Shown: in pieces, positions 8,137 through 15,744 of the stretch
Layout of the letters: each line of letters opens with the position of its first letter
Position numbering within the stretch: position 1 is the first letter of the stretch
NCBI RefSeq assembly: GCF_030697065.1
Contig: NZ_JAUYQU010000206.1
Coordinates: forward strand, 1 to 33,145
DNA: 33,145 nt
Direction: 5' to 3'
From: Bradyrhizobium sp.
Lineage (GTDB): Bacteria; Pseudomonadota; Alphaproteobacteria; Rhizobiales; Xanthobacteraceae
Position numbers and translations under genes: made by a program
The notes under the pieces: generated by a model
What the model was told of the DNA's origin: nothing
Seen by the model: the letters and a program-made list of their open reading frames with translations, nothing else
Databases searched by the model: none

Positions 8137-8453
8137 CCCAGATCATCACTGGCACAAAGACGGAATTCTCGATCGACCCAGTCATCCTGGCATTGCTCCC
8201 CGAGCAGGGCTGCGTCGAATTGCAGCGCGATGCCGCGGGGAAGGTGCACCAATTCCACACCCATCCGGTGGATGAGATCCTGGTCATCATCAGGGGAGCC
8301 CTGAGATTCGAGTGGGATGGCGGCGAGCGCATCTGCCGCCCGGGCGACACCATCCTGCTGCCCGCCGGCACACGGCACCAATCCGAGGCGCTGGATGAGG
8401 CGATCTACGCCATCGCGATGCTTCCACCCGCCATCGAATCGGCCAGCAACTGA
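8133..8453 (+). CDS. Small cupin-domain protein
   Basis: 106 residues, a single cupin barrel. Motif 1 is FHTHPVDEILVIIRG with metal-ligand candidates His42, His44 and Glu48. Motif 2 is PGDTILLPAGTRHQ with His82. The metal set is thus complete (usually Fe, Mn or Ni). I start it at the ATG at 8133, which overlaps the stop of the preceding gene as ATGA, showing coupling. A longer frame upstream is only the shadow of that gene. Such single cupins may be dioxygenases, isomerases or ligand-binding accessory proteins. Here it is the last gene of the GNAT-MFS-YqcI operon and may process the N-oxygenated product (inference). Confidence 0.85.
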   Translation: MTQIITGTKTEFSIDPVILALLPEQGCVELQRDAAGKVHQFHTHPVDEILVIIRGALRFEWDGGERICRPGDTILLPAGTRHQSEALDEAIYAIAMLPPAIESASN

Positions 8454-8483
8454 CGCCGCGGGTACACGAGCAGGCGAGAAACG

Positions 8484-8669
8484 TCAGGACAATGAGGGAT
8501 CGCCGCCGGGAGGGTCGGCGGCCAGCCGTTCGACCAGTTCAATGATTTCAAAGCGCTGGCTGGGCGCAAGTTTGAGGAAGGCCTTCAGCAGCCGCAGGCT
8601 TTCAATAGTTTCGCTCGATGGAGCTCCGAGCCTCTTCTGCAGCTCTGCAACAAATGTGGGATCTTTCAT
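8484..8669 (-). CDS. Hypothetical protein, 61 aa
   Basis: It starts at the ATG at 8669 after GAAGGTGCGAG, a good ribosome binding site. The longer frame upstream overlaps the divergent gene and is not credible. The sequence (MKDPTFVAELQKRLGAPSSE, then IESLRLLKAFLKLAPSQRFE) is mostly amphipathic helix with an acidic Pro/Gly tail. It is probably a small cytoplasmic helical protein. Its start codon is only 25 bp from that of the divergent gene at 8695. The family is unknown to me. Confidence 0.6.
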   Translation of the reverse strand: MKDPTFVAELQKRLGAPSSETIESLRLLKAFLKLAPSQRFEIIELVERLAADPPGGDPSLS

Positions 8670-8694
8670 CTCGCACCTTCGATGAGGAACAGGA

Positions 8695-8880
8695 ATGACA
8701 TATCCAGGCAAACGTGAAGGCTTGGCCCGAAAGGTCGATACGGCAGCACAAGAGGCGGAGCGTCTCGGCTTGACTACAGCTACGTTGATACTTCGGATGG
8801 CTCGCCTGGAGATTGACCGGGCCGAACCCGACGAAGTTGAAAGTATGCCAAGGAACAACCCGCGCGGCAAGCCAAACTGA
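8695..8880 (+). CDS. Hypothetical protein, 61 aa
   Basis: AGGAACAGGA lies directly upstream of the ATG at 8695. The protein is charged and helical (MTYPGKREGLARKVDTAAQE, then AERLGLTTATLILRMARLEI), ends with an Arg/Pro/Asn-rich tail, and has no membrane segment. It resembles uncharacterised small Bradyrhizobium proteins. It is divergent from the 61-aa gene at 8484-8669. Its promoter must therefore overlap that gene, or the two share an unusually compact promoter. No function is assigned. Confidence 0.6.
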   Translation: MTYPGKREGLARKVDTAAQEAERLGLTTATLILRMARLEIDRAEPDEVESMPRNNPRGKPN

Positions 8881-9047
8881 GCGCCTAAAATCCTCCCCGG
8901 CGACCAAACCGCGCCATGTCGGATCCCGGCCCGCCCGGGGTCCGGGCAGGCCCTGTTGCAGATTGCTCATGCCAGGAGCCGCGCTGGCCATGGCCCCGGT
9001 GCAATTCGCTTCTGGGGCGATGCACATGCCCGTTGGTGGCACCCCGC

Positions 9048-10307
9048 TCAGCCGACGTTTCGCATCGCCCCAAAAGCGCCCTTCTCCGCCAGCGCGGCGA
9101 TGCGCGAATCGTCATAGCCGAGCGTCTTGCGCAGGACCTCCCTGGTGTGTTCGCCCAGCATCGGCGCCGCAACGGGATCGGCGACGGGCGTCAGACCCAG
9201 GCTTATCGGCTGCTCGATATGGGGGACCGAGCCCGCAGCCCGGTGCGGGATCTGGCTGATGCGATGGCGTTCGCGCACTTCCGGCGAATTGAAGGCTTCC
9301 TCCACGGTGCGGAGGTAGCCGACCGGAATATTGGCCGACTTCATCTTCGTCACCCAACTTTCCCGGCTGTCTCCGGCAAAGATTCCGTCGAGAATCAAGC
9401 GCAATTTGTCCTTGTTGGCCGTTCGCAAGCGCCGGTCGGCGAATTCACCGCTGGCAAGATCGGGGCGGCCTAGCACGTCGATGACGAGGCGCCGATACAA
9501 CCGGTCATTGGCGCAGGCGATATAAAACGGCGCGTCGGCGGCATCGTAGAGGCCGACCGAGGGGGACCCGTTAGGCGAATTGCCTTGGCGGCCGAAATTT
9601 TCGCCGGTCATCAGATGGGCCATACCGTAGAATCCCGTCATCCCCAAGGCCACATCGAACAACGCCACCTCGACCTGCTGACCGCGGCCGAGCCGATGGC
9701 GGGCCATCAGCGCCAGCAGGATCGCATTGCAGGCCGACATGCCCGTCACCATGTCGATCGCGGGCGGTCCGGTTCGCACCGGCGGCCCATCGGGAAAGCC
9801 GTTCAGCGACATGAAACCACTCTCAGCCTGCGTGATAGGATCAAATCCGGGGCGGGATGCAAACGGTCCCTGGCGGCCATAGGCCGAGATCGAGCAATAA
9901 ACCAGCCGGGGATTGGCCGGAGCTACCGACGCATAGTCGAGGCCATATTTCTTCATCACGCTGGCGGAGAAATTTTCCACCACCACATCGGCCCGCGCGA
10001 TCAGTTCGCGCGCGACCTCGCAGGCCGCCGGGTTGGTGAAATCAAGAACGATGCCGCGTTTGTTGCGATTCAAGCTGATAAAGGCGGCACTTTCTCCCGC
10101 GAGATCGGCATGTTCATAGCTCCGTGTATCGTCGCCACCGTCCGGGTTCTCGATCTTGATGACCTCGGCACCGAAATCCGCAAGCGTCTGTGTGCAGGCC
10201 GGCCCGGCGACGACACGGGTGAAATCAACCACCAGAATCCCATCAAGTGCGGTCGGCATGTCCTTCGCGCGCGGCGGGCGATCCGGTAATTGCGGTCTGG
10301 CGGTCAT
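9048..10307 (-). CDS. CaiB/BaiF (class III) CoA-transferase
   Basis: 419 residues from the ATG at 10307, chosen because CCAGGACAG lies 8-10 bases upstream. The next in-frame ATG (10259) has its AGGA too close. Family features are the N-terminal GILVVDFTRVVAGPACTQTL (23-42) followed by DFGAEVIKIE (44-53), ENFSASVMKKYGLDY (111-125), and RPGFDPITQAESG, whose Asp156 is the expected catalytic aspartate that carries the acyl group. Class III enzymes move CoA between organic acids without free intermediates. It lies 148 bp downstream of the TRAP permease genes on the same strand, so it probably activates the imported acid. Substrate unknown. Confidence 0.9.
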   Translation of the reverse strand: MTARPQLPDRPPRAKDMPTALDGILVVDFTRVVAGPACTQTLADFGAEVIKIENPDGGDDTRSYEHADLAGESAAFISLNRNKRGIVLDFTNPAACEVARELIARADVVVENFSASVMKKYGLDYASVAPANPRLVYCSISAYGRQGPFASRPGFDPITQAESGFMSLNGFPDGPPVRTGPPAIDMVTGMSACNAILLALMARHRLGRGQQVEVALFDVALGMTGFYGMAHLMTGENFGRQGNSPNGSPSVGLYDAADAPFYIACANDRLYRRLVIDVLGRPDLASGEFADRRLRTANKDKLRLILDGIFAGDSRESWVTKMKSANIPVGYLRTVEEAFNSPEVRERHRISQIPHRAAGSVPHIEQPISLGLTPVADPVAAPMLGEHTREVLRKTLGYDDSRIAALAEKGAFGAMRNVG

Positions 10308-10455
10308 TCGGTCTGTCCTGGATGAGTTCGAAGGGTCGGCGATTGATAGCCCGGGCGCACATGTATGCGCAATCAACCCTGGCGCATGGATGCCCCGCTC
10401 CGGCAGTTCCGCGACAAACCCCTTGATGGCGCCAACGGGTCCCGCGGGACTCCCG

Positions 10456-11775
10456 CTACTTCAGCATATCAGGAACGATCAGGCGCGGCAGGAACAGCGA
10501 CACGTCCGGCCAGATGATCAGTGCCGCCAGCACGAGCAGCATCGGTATGAGCATGATCATCGTGTCCTTGAGCGCATAGCGCACTCGCACACCGGCGATC
10601 GAGCACGCAATCAGCAGACACAGGCCGTATGGCGGCGTCACCAGTCCGAATCCCAATGAAACGATCGAGATAATCGCGAATTGCACCGGGTGCAGGTCGA
10701 TCGATCTCGCCAACGGCTCCAGCACGGTGCCGACGATCACGATCGCCGGAATGGCATCGAGGAAGCAGCCGACGATCAGGAAGCAGAAGGAGATGAAGAA
10801 GCCCGCCGCGATCGGCCCCATGCCCCAGGTGGAGACATTCTCCAGCAGCGCCTGCGGAATCTTGTAATAGGCCAGCAACCAGCCGAACGCGCTCGCAGTG
10901 CCGATGCAGAACAGCGCGACTCCGGCCAACCGTCCGGTATCGAGCAACGCCTTGTAAAGTTGCCTGGCGCCGGTTTCCCGGTAAAAGAAGGTCGACAGCG
11001 CCACGGAATAGAGGACCGCCACACACGCGGACTCGGTCGCCGTGAACCAGCCGAGCAGGATGCCGCCAACGATGATGAACGGCGTTATGAGTGCCGGAAT
11101 CGAGCGCCACACCGAGCGCCACATCTCGATCCAGGTGGATTTCGGATAGGTCGGATAGCCACGGCGCACGGCATACATATGCACGGTAGCTACCTGCGCA
11201 CCTGCGATCAGCAATCCTGGCACGATGCCGGCCAAATACATTGCGGCGATCGAGGTCGAGATCAGCCCGCCCCACACAATCATCAGGATCGAAGGCGGGA
11301 TGATAACTGCAAGAACCGCCGAGACCGCGGTAATGGCGACCGAGAATGAGAGGTCATACCCCTCCTTGGTCTGGGCTTCGATAAAGATCTTCGATTGGCT
11401 CGCCGCATCGGCCGTCGAGGAACCCGAGATGCCGGCGAAAAACACCGACAGCACCACGTTGATCTGCGCCAGCGATCCCGGCCAATGCCCGACCATCGAG
11501 CGCGAAAGCGCCACCAAGCGATCGGTGATGCCGCCGATACTCATCAAGTTCGCAGTCAGCAGAAAGAACGGAACCGACAGAAGGATGAAGGAATTGTAGG
11601 CGTTGAAGGTTTCCTGCGCGAGCATCATCATCGACAGCCGCGGCTCGATCAGCAGTATCGGCAGGCATGCGAGCCCGAGCGCGAACGCGACCGGCACGCG
11701 CAGGACGAGCAGCGTTACGAAGGTACCGAACAGAACCATCGCCGCCTGCCCGGCAGAAAGAACACTGCCGCTCAT
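10456..11775 (-). CDS. dctM: TRAP transporter large permease (DctM)
   Basis: 439 residues with about 12 hydrophobic helices, the normal length for DctM. Recognisable parts are the opening helix with RVPVAFALGLACLP, the segment FILLSVPFFLLTANLMSIGG, the helical hairpin GSSTADAASQSKIF, and the late segment GFGLVTPPYGLCLLIAC, all typical of the family. It forms the Na+-driven channel with DctQ in the inner membrane and receives ligand from DctP. Its ATG overlaps the DctQ stop (ATGA at 11772-11775), so the two are translationally coupled. The CoA-transferase gene follows on the same strand. Confidence 0.93.
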   Translation of the reverse strand: MSGSVLSAGQAAMVLFGTFVTLLVLRVPVAFALGLACLPILLIEPRLSMMMLAQETFNAYNSFILLSVPFFLLTANLMSIGGITDRLVALSRSMVGHWPGSLAQINVVLSVFFAGISGSSTADAASQSKIFIEAQTKEGYDLSFSVAITAVSAVLAVIIPPSILMIVWGGLISTSIAAMYLAGIVPGLLIAGAQVATVHMYAVRRGYPTYPKSTWIEMWRSVWRSIPALITPFIIVGGILLGWFTATESACVAVLYSVALSTFFYRETGARQLYKALLDTGRLAGVALFCIGTASAFGWLLAYYKIPQALLENVSTWGMGPIAAGFFISFCFLIVGCFLDAIPAIVIVGTVLEPLARSIDLHPVQFAIISIVSLGFGLVTPPYGLCLLIACSIAGVRVRYALKDTMIMLIPMLLVLAALIIWPDVSLFLPRLIVPDMLK

Positions 11776-12287
11776 GGTTCGACCCCGAACAGGATCCGCG
11801 CTTCATCGAGAATCTGTTCACCCGCGAACGCGATCCATGAGAAGCCCGCTACCGGCCACGCGACGTGGATCACCCAGAGCGGTAGATCGGCCAATTCGGA
11901 CGTTCGATTCCAAGCAAACCGCGTGAACTCGATGCCCGCCCATACGAACACCAGCGCCAGCGCCAGGATGCCGAGGCGCGACAAGATTCGTACCGCGGCC
12001 TCCGAACGCCGCGACAAATCCGGCCAAACATCGACTTCGAAATGCTGGGCTTCCCTGACGCCGACCATTGCCCCGATCATGATGGTCCATACGAACAGGA
12101 ACCGAGCCATCTCCTCGGTCCAGATGTATGACGGGATGAAGGGGGTGTAGCGCGAGATGATCTGCAGTGTTACGGGAATGACGAGGATGCCGACGCAGGC
12201 CGCCAGCAGGATTTCCAGCAATTTGGCATACCCGGCCGTCACGCGTCGCCATAGCGACGGGTTGGATCGCATCGGCATTTCGGTCAT
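11772..12287 (-). CDS. dctQ: TRAP transporter small permease (DctQ)
   Basis: 171 residues from the ATG at 12287, preceded by GCGGGGGCC. The frame is open to 12323, but that start would lie inside a strong hairpin (12317-12340), so I reject it. Four membrane segments are visible: KLLEILLAACVGILVIPVTL, FLFVWTIMIGAMVGV, ILSRLGILALALVFVWAG and WVIHVAWPVAGFSWIAFAG. IWTEEMARFLFVW is the DctQ hallmark, and the spacing is usual for the family. It pairs with DctM, whose start codon overlaps its stop. Confidence 0.9.
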   Translation of the reverse strand: MTEMPMRSNPSLWRRVTAGYAKLLEILLAACVGILVIPVTLQIISRYTPFIPSYIWTEEMARFLFVWTIMIGAMVGVREAQHFEVDVWPDLSRRSEAAVRILSRLGILALALVFVWAGIEFTRFAWNRTSELADLPLWVIHVAWPVAGFSWIAFAGEQILDEARILFGVEP

Positions 12288-12316
12288 TGGCCCCCGCGCG
12301 GTCACAGTCGTCAAGC

Positions 12317-12340
12317 GGGGCAAGCCGCGTGGCTTGCCCC
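12317..12340 (-). promoter_or_regulatory. Perfect hairpin between dctP and dctQ
   Basis: GGGGCAAGCC (12317-12326), loop GCGT, GGCTTGCCCC (12331-12340): a perfect 10-bp stem with a 4-nt loop. No U-tract follows on either strand. It is therefore more likely an mRNA-stabilising or attenuating stem that lets the binding protein be made in excess over the permease than a full terminator (inference). Confidence 0.65.
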
Positions 12341-12365
12341 GAATCTGGGTTCAGCGATTTCCGGC

Positions 12366-13364
12366 TCAGGCGACGTTGATCTTTTCGAAGATGGCTTCGG
12401 CGCCGATTTCCTTGGCGTAGCCCGCCATCACAGGATCGGTAAGCTTCTTCATGGCGTCGCGTTCCTCGAACGGAACCCGCTTGAGTTTGCCAGCTTTCTC
12501 CAGGGCATCGAGCTTGGTGACCTCTTCGCTCGACTCAAGCTGCCGGCCGAAATCACCGGCCTCCTTGCCCGCCTTCATGATGGCGTCCTGCAATTCCCTG
12601 GGCAAGGTCTTAAGCGTCTTCACTGAGAAGCAGATCGGACGGATCGATACCGCGTGCTGAGTGAGATTGAGATGCGGCGCGACTTCGTAAAACTTCATCG
12701 CCTCGACCCCGGCCGCCTCGTTTTCGCCCGCCGAGATCACGCCGTTCTGAATGGCGTTGTAGACCTCATTGTAGGCAATGACCGTCGGAGCCATCCCGGC
12801 GGCCGCGAACGTCTTCGACCAGATCGGCGCACCCTGCACGCGGACCTTGAGGCCTTTGATATCGGCCAGGTTCCTGAGCGGCTTGTTGGCAAAGATGTTT
12901 CGGATGCCGCCGCCGGCATAACCGATCAGAACCACCTCGGCTTTGCCGGCGACCTCATCGGCGATCGGCGCCAGGATGTTCGCTGCTACGACCTTGTTCA
13001 TGTGCTCGATGCCCTTGAACACAAACGGAGCATCAATGAAGGGCGCCGCCTTGGCGAAGGTTGACATGTGTGCCGGCGAGACGATGCCGTAGTCGACCGC
13101 CTTGCCTTGCGACATGTACTCAAAATACTGCTTCTCGAGACCGAGCGAAGAGTTCTTGTGCAGTGTAAAATTGACCGGCTTGCCGTAATATTTCTTCACC
13201 AGTTCTTCGAACCGGACCAGCGCCTTGGTGAAGGCGTGATCGTCGTTGAATTGCACGGCACCGTTCAACGTAACGGGCGTCTGCGCCTTCAGAATCGAAG
13301 GTATGCCGAGCACGCCGGCGGCGGCAGTTGCACCAAGCCCGGCAAGTACTGTTCTGCGCTTCAT
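12366..13364 (-). CDS. dctP: TRAP transporter substrate-binding protein (DctP family)
   Basis: 332 residues from the ATG at 13364, where GGGAGGGAAG gives a strong ribosome binding site. The open frame upstream to 13646 is not coding. It begins MKRRTVLAGLGATAAAGVLG and continues to SILKAQTP. This is a signal peptide with a twin-arginine-like start and a likely cut after LKA, so the protein is periplasmic. The mature part has DctP features: the ligand-clamp Arg region GIRNIFANKPLRNLADIKGLK, then KVRVQGAPIWSKTFAAAGM and EVYNAIQNGVISAGEN. It heads the operon dctP-dctQ-dctM-CoA-transferase. The ligand is probably a carboxylate, as usual for TRAP systems (family knowledge). Confidence 0.92.
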   Translation of the reverse strand: MKRRTVLAGLGATAAAGVLGIPSILKAQTPVTLNGAVQFNDDHAFTKALVRFEELVKKYYGKPVNFTLHKNSSLGLEKQYFEYMSQGKAVDYGIVSPAHMSTFAKAAPFIDAPFVFKGIEHMNKVVAANILAPIADEVAGKAEVVLIGYAGGGIRNIFANKPLRNLADIKGLKVRVQGAPIWSKTFAAAGMAPTVIAYNEVYNAIQNGVISAGENEAAGVEAMKFYEVAPHLNLTQHAVSIRPICFSVKTLKTLPRELQDAIMKAGKEAGDFGRQLESSEEVTKLDALEKAGKLKRVPFEERDAMKKLTDPVMAGYAKEIGAEAIFEKINVA

Positions 13365-13433
13365 AGGCTTCCCTCCCGTGATGCCCATCCCCTTTTCGTC
13401 GGGATTTTGGCGTTCGCAACTGACGACAGTCGC

Positions 13434-13452
13434 TTTGCAGCATGCCTGCAAA
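13434..13452. promoter_or_regulatory. Operator-like palindrome upstream of dctP
   Basis: TTTGCAG (13434-13440), CATGC, CTGCAAA (13446-13452): perfect 7-bp arms around a 5-bp spacer, 70-88 bp upstream of the dctP start. No gene covers this stretch. The shape fits a dimeric repressor or activator of the transporter operon. No adjacent gene is an obvious match for the regulator. Confidence 0.5.
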
Positions 13453-13594
13453 CGCCCAGCGTATGCAAGAGAGGGCCGCGATGGAAGATATTTTTGGCGC
13501 GGTTTCCGGAAAGGAATTTTTCGTTGATCGAAAGGAACGCGCTCGGCGAACTCATGTAGGCGTGAGGTTTCGCGAAGTTGCGGTGCACACTCGA

Positions 13595-14146
13595 CTAGCG
13601 CCGCTCCGTCGCAAATCCGTAGATTACCGCCAGCCGGTCGAGACATTCTCGAAACCTGCGTGCGAAATAGTCATTCCAGCGCTGGGCACGCAAGCCGCGC
13701 CGCTCTCCGGCCTGGTCCATCGTCATGCCCAGGACCAGAACCTCATGCACCAGCGCCGAGCCGTCGGCACCGAGTTCACGCCGCGCCCGATTCAGCCGCA
13801 GCACCGCCTTGCGCTGGCCTTCGGTAATAGGCTGCCGCATCTGCCCGCCATCGACATACTGCCTGGTCGGATCGACCGCCTGGGGTCCGCGCTCGGCCTT
13901 TTCCCAGTCGGCCTGAAAGGCTCGCCCGCCCTGGTATTGCGCCTCGTCGACATGGCGATGCGAATGCATGCGGCCCAACGGATCGTTGCGGATCGAGCGT
14001 AGGGTGACGATCTTGTCGCCCGGCTCCATGCAGAGCGGATCGTCCACCTCGACCGCCGCCACTTCCGCGTTGCGCGGCAGATCCCGCGATCGCCGGTCAT
14101 GCACCTTCACTGGATCGTGCGGCTTTCTGCGTTTGGTCCGTACCAT
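13595..14146 (-). CDS. DUF6456-like hypothetical protein
   Basis: 183 residues from the ATG at 14146, preceded by GAGAAGGGAAG. The ATG at 14161 lacks a comparable site. The N-terminal 40 residues are very basic (MVRTKRRKPHDPVKVHDRRS), compatible with nucleic-acid binding. The middle and C-terminus (DPLGRMHSHRHVDEAQYQGG, FQADWEKAERG, RQPITEGQRKAVLRLNRARR, YFARRFRECLDRLAVIYGF) follow the pattern I associate with DUF6456 domains of alphaproteobacterial HTH proteins, though no HTH is obvious here. It is 84 bp downstream of the GcrA-like gene, probably co-transcribed with it. Function unknown. Confidence 0.6.
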   Translation of the reverse strand: MVRTKRRKPHDPVKVHDRRSRDLPRNAEVAAVEVDDPLCMEPGDKIVTLRSIRNDPLGRMHSHRHVDEAQYQGGRAFQADWEKAERGPQAVDPTRQYVDGGQMRQPITEGQRKAVLRLNRARRELGADGSALVHEVLVLGMTMDQAGERRGLRAQRWNDYFARRFRECLDRLAVIYGFATERR

Positions 14147-14230
14147 GCTTCCCTTCTCCATCGGTAAGATTTACCCTGCTGTAACGGTTACGAGCTGCTA
14201 CGAGCTGCCTTGCCAGGCCACGAAATCATT

Positions 14231-14755
14231 TCATGCCGCCGAGACCAGCCGCAGGGCCACCTGGATGGCCGCCCGTTCCGAAGGCGTACCGGGGCCGCGG
14301 GTCAGGTTGAAATGCCCGAGGCAGTAGCTAGAGCCCTCACGCTGCAGATGGCCGCAGAAGGTGATGGCTTCGCCGTCGGCGTCGCCACCATACGGATACC
14401 GGCAGTCACCGGCTTCCAGCTCGATCAAATGCAAATGGCGCGGCACGATCTGGATGCAGCGGAGTTTTACGCGCTCCGGTCGTTCGGAAATCGGCTGCTC
14501 CGGCTTCGCTTCGGCCGCGCGCTCGACGGTCTTGCGAATCTGTGGCGCACTGAGCTGTTGCGGCGCCTTGGACAACCTCTTCGGCCGGTCCAGGGCCGCG
14601 AGTCCCATCCGCTTCGCGCGGCCGATGGTGGCGTTGCGGGAGTAGGTGGTGTCGTACAGGGCGTTGATCGCATTGGCGGAATCGGCGAAGGACATGCCGT
14701 TGGCAAGGCATTCCCGCAACGCGTCGCAATGTTCGGGGGGCCAGTTGATCTGCAT
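14231..14755 (-). CDS. GcrA-family cell-cycle regulator
   Basis: 174 residues from the ATG at 14755 after GGGGAGAACG. The N-terminal GcrA DNA-binding domain is clear: WPPEHCDALRECLANGMSF (5-23), then SRNATIGRAKRMGLA (39-53), the recognition part of the family. A polar linker (about 55-110) leads to the C-terminal domain with GDCRYPYGG, FCGH and YCLGH, the Cys/His pattern that in GcrA binds sigma-70. GcrA recruits RNA polymerase to promoters with CcrM-methylated GANTC. Its unusual, degenerate linker and its position beside a LexA-like repressor suggest a paralogue rather than the primary GcrA (inference). Confidence 0.85.
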   Translation of the reverse strand: MQINWPPEHCDALRECLANGMSFADSANAINALYDTTYSRNATIGRAKRMGLAALDRPKRLSKAPQQLSAPQIRKTVERAAEAKPEQPISERPERVKLRCIQIVPRHLHLIELEAGDCRYPYGGDADGEAITFCGHLQREGSSYCLGHFNLTRGPGTPSERAAIQVALRLVSAA

Positions 14756-14873
14756 GGTTTCGTTCTCCCCGGGACTTGATGCGACAGGCGAGATATCGCC
14801 AGTGGCCATGGCATAATTTCCGATATACCGAATTTGATGTCAAGCTTTATTTCTGATAATCGCAATTGATATA

Positions 14874-14890
14874 TTTCCGAAATTCGGAAA
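14874..14890. promoter_or_regulatory. Perfect palindromic operator TTTCCGAA-A-TTCGGAAA
   Basis: 8-bp arms around one central base, located in the AT-rich 169 bp between the divergent GcrA-like (start 14755) and S24-repressor (start 14925) genes. A related half site (TTTCCGATAT) lies at about 14817, and another (TTTTCGGAAT) at 15645-15654 upstream of the next gene. It is the best candidate for autoregulation by the S24 repressor. Confidence 0.65.
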
Positions 14891-14924
14891 GGATGCAGGC
14901 ATACTGGATGAAAAGGAGTGCGAT

Positions 14925-15563
14925 ATGCTGGATGTCGGTCTGATCGAGCGGGCGTTGGAAAAGTCGGGGAAGACCAAGGGTGGCTTGGCAGCGGCAATGG
15001 GCGTTCGCCCGGGGGCCGTCTCGGAGATCCTTTCCGGGATTCGGCTAATCAAGGCGTCGGAAATCCCCCTCATCATCGACTATTTGAACCTGAACTCGGT
15101 ACCGATCATGGGCCGGGTCTGCGCCGGCGCCGTGATCGAGCCGGAACACGAGCAGGTGCCGCCGGAAGGCCTCGGCGAGGTCGAGCTGCCCTTCCCGATC
15201 GCGGAGGAAACCATCGCTTTCGAGGTGTCCGGCGATTCCATGCTGCCGAAATACGAAAACGGAGACATTATCGTGGTTTTCAAGGAGCAACGGCATCCGG
15301 TCTCGAGCTTTTTCGGCGAAGAAGCGGTGGTGCGGCTGAAGACCGGCGAGCGCTACCTGAAAACCATCGAGCGCGGAAAATCTGCCTCCCAGGTCAATCT
15401 CACCAGTTTCAACTCCAAGGCGATCAACGGGGTGAAGCTGGAATGGATCGGCGAGATCTACGTTACCCTGCCAAGGGGCCAGATCGAGCGGCTACGGGCC
15501 AAGGCCGCCGCCCGGGCGCGCAAGGCGGCAAAGGCCCATGCGGGACGCGCGCACGACAAATGA
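14925..15563 (+). CDS. XRE-type HTH / S24 LexA-like repressor
   Basis: 212 residues, start supported by AAAAGGAG seven bases upstream. Residues about 5-45 form a helix-turn-helix (KGGLAAAMGVRPGAVSEILSG). The rest is an S24 peptidase fold: GRVCAGAV with the expected autocleavage Ala67-Gly68, SGDSMLPKYENGD with nucleophile Ser105, and RYLKTI with general base Lys146. All three elements are intact, so RecA-stimulated self-cleavage is plausible. The C-terminal 25 residues are Ala/Lys/Arg-rich. It is divergent from the GcrA-like gene across the 14874 palindrome. It resembles phage CI/LexA-type regulators, but no phage gene is nearby. Confidence 0.88.
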   Translation: MLDVGLIERALEKSGKTKGGLAAAMGVRPGAVSEILSGIRLIKASEIPLIIDYLNLNSVPIMGRVCAGAVIEPEHEQVPPEGLGEVELPFPIAEETIAFEVSGDSMLPKYENGDIIVVFKEQRHPVSSFFGEEAVVRLKTGERYLKTIERGKSASQVNLTSFNSKAINGVKLEWIGEIYVTLPRGQIERLRAKAAARARKAAKAHAGRAHDK

Positions 15564-15661
15564 TGGAACCGGCCGCGGTGACGCCCCGCCGAGCGATTCG
15601 CGCCGTCGGCGGGTTGGACGCGTCAAATCTGGTCTTATTTTTGATTTTCGGAATCTTTAGC

Positions 15662-15690
15662 TTGACGAATTGCTGATTTACAGAAATATT
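15662..15690 (+). promoter_or_regulatory. Candidate sigma-70 promoter with adjacent GANTC
   Basis: TTGACG (15662-15667), 17 bp, AATATT (15685-15690), 54 bp before the start at 15745. A GAATC (15651-15655), a CcrM-type GANTC site, lies just upstream and overlaps a TTCGGAA half site like that in the 14874 palindrome. This would suit control by both the GcrA-like protein and the S24 repressor (inference). Confidence 0.45.
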
Positions 15691-15744
15691 GGAGCCGGCT
15701 GGCCAAATCCCTCTTGCGCTGGCCGGCACGAGACGCGAGGCGCC

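Noticed and set aside
5354..8453. A guanitoxin gene cluster
   Set aside because: Only one GntA-family protein is present. No enduracididine synthase, transaminase, aldolase, methyltransferase or kinase of that pathway is in the window.
8921..8943. A GC-rich hairpin after the 61-aa gene as terminator
   Set aside because: The stem (GGATCCC/GGGGTCC) has one wobble pair and no U-tract on either strand, so it was too weak to call.
12287..12323. An upstream start for dctQ at 12323
   Set aside because: The start codon would lie in the stem of a perfect hairpin and has no ribosome binding site. The ATG at 12287 has one.
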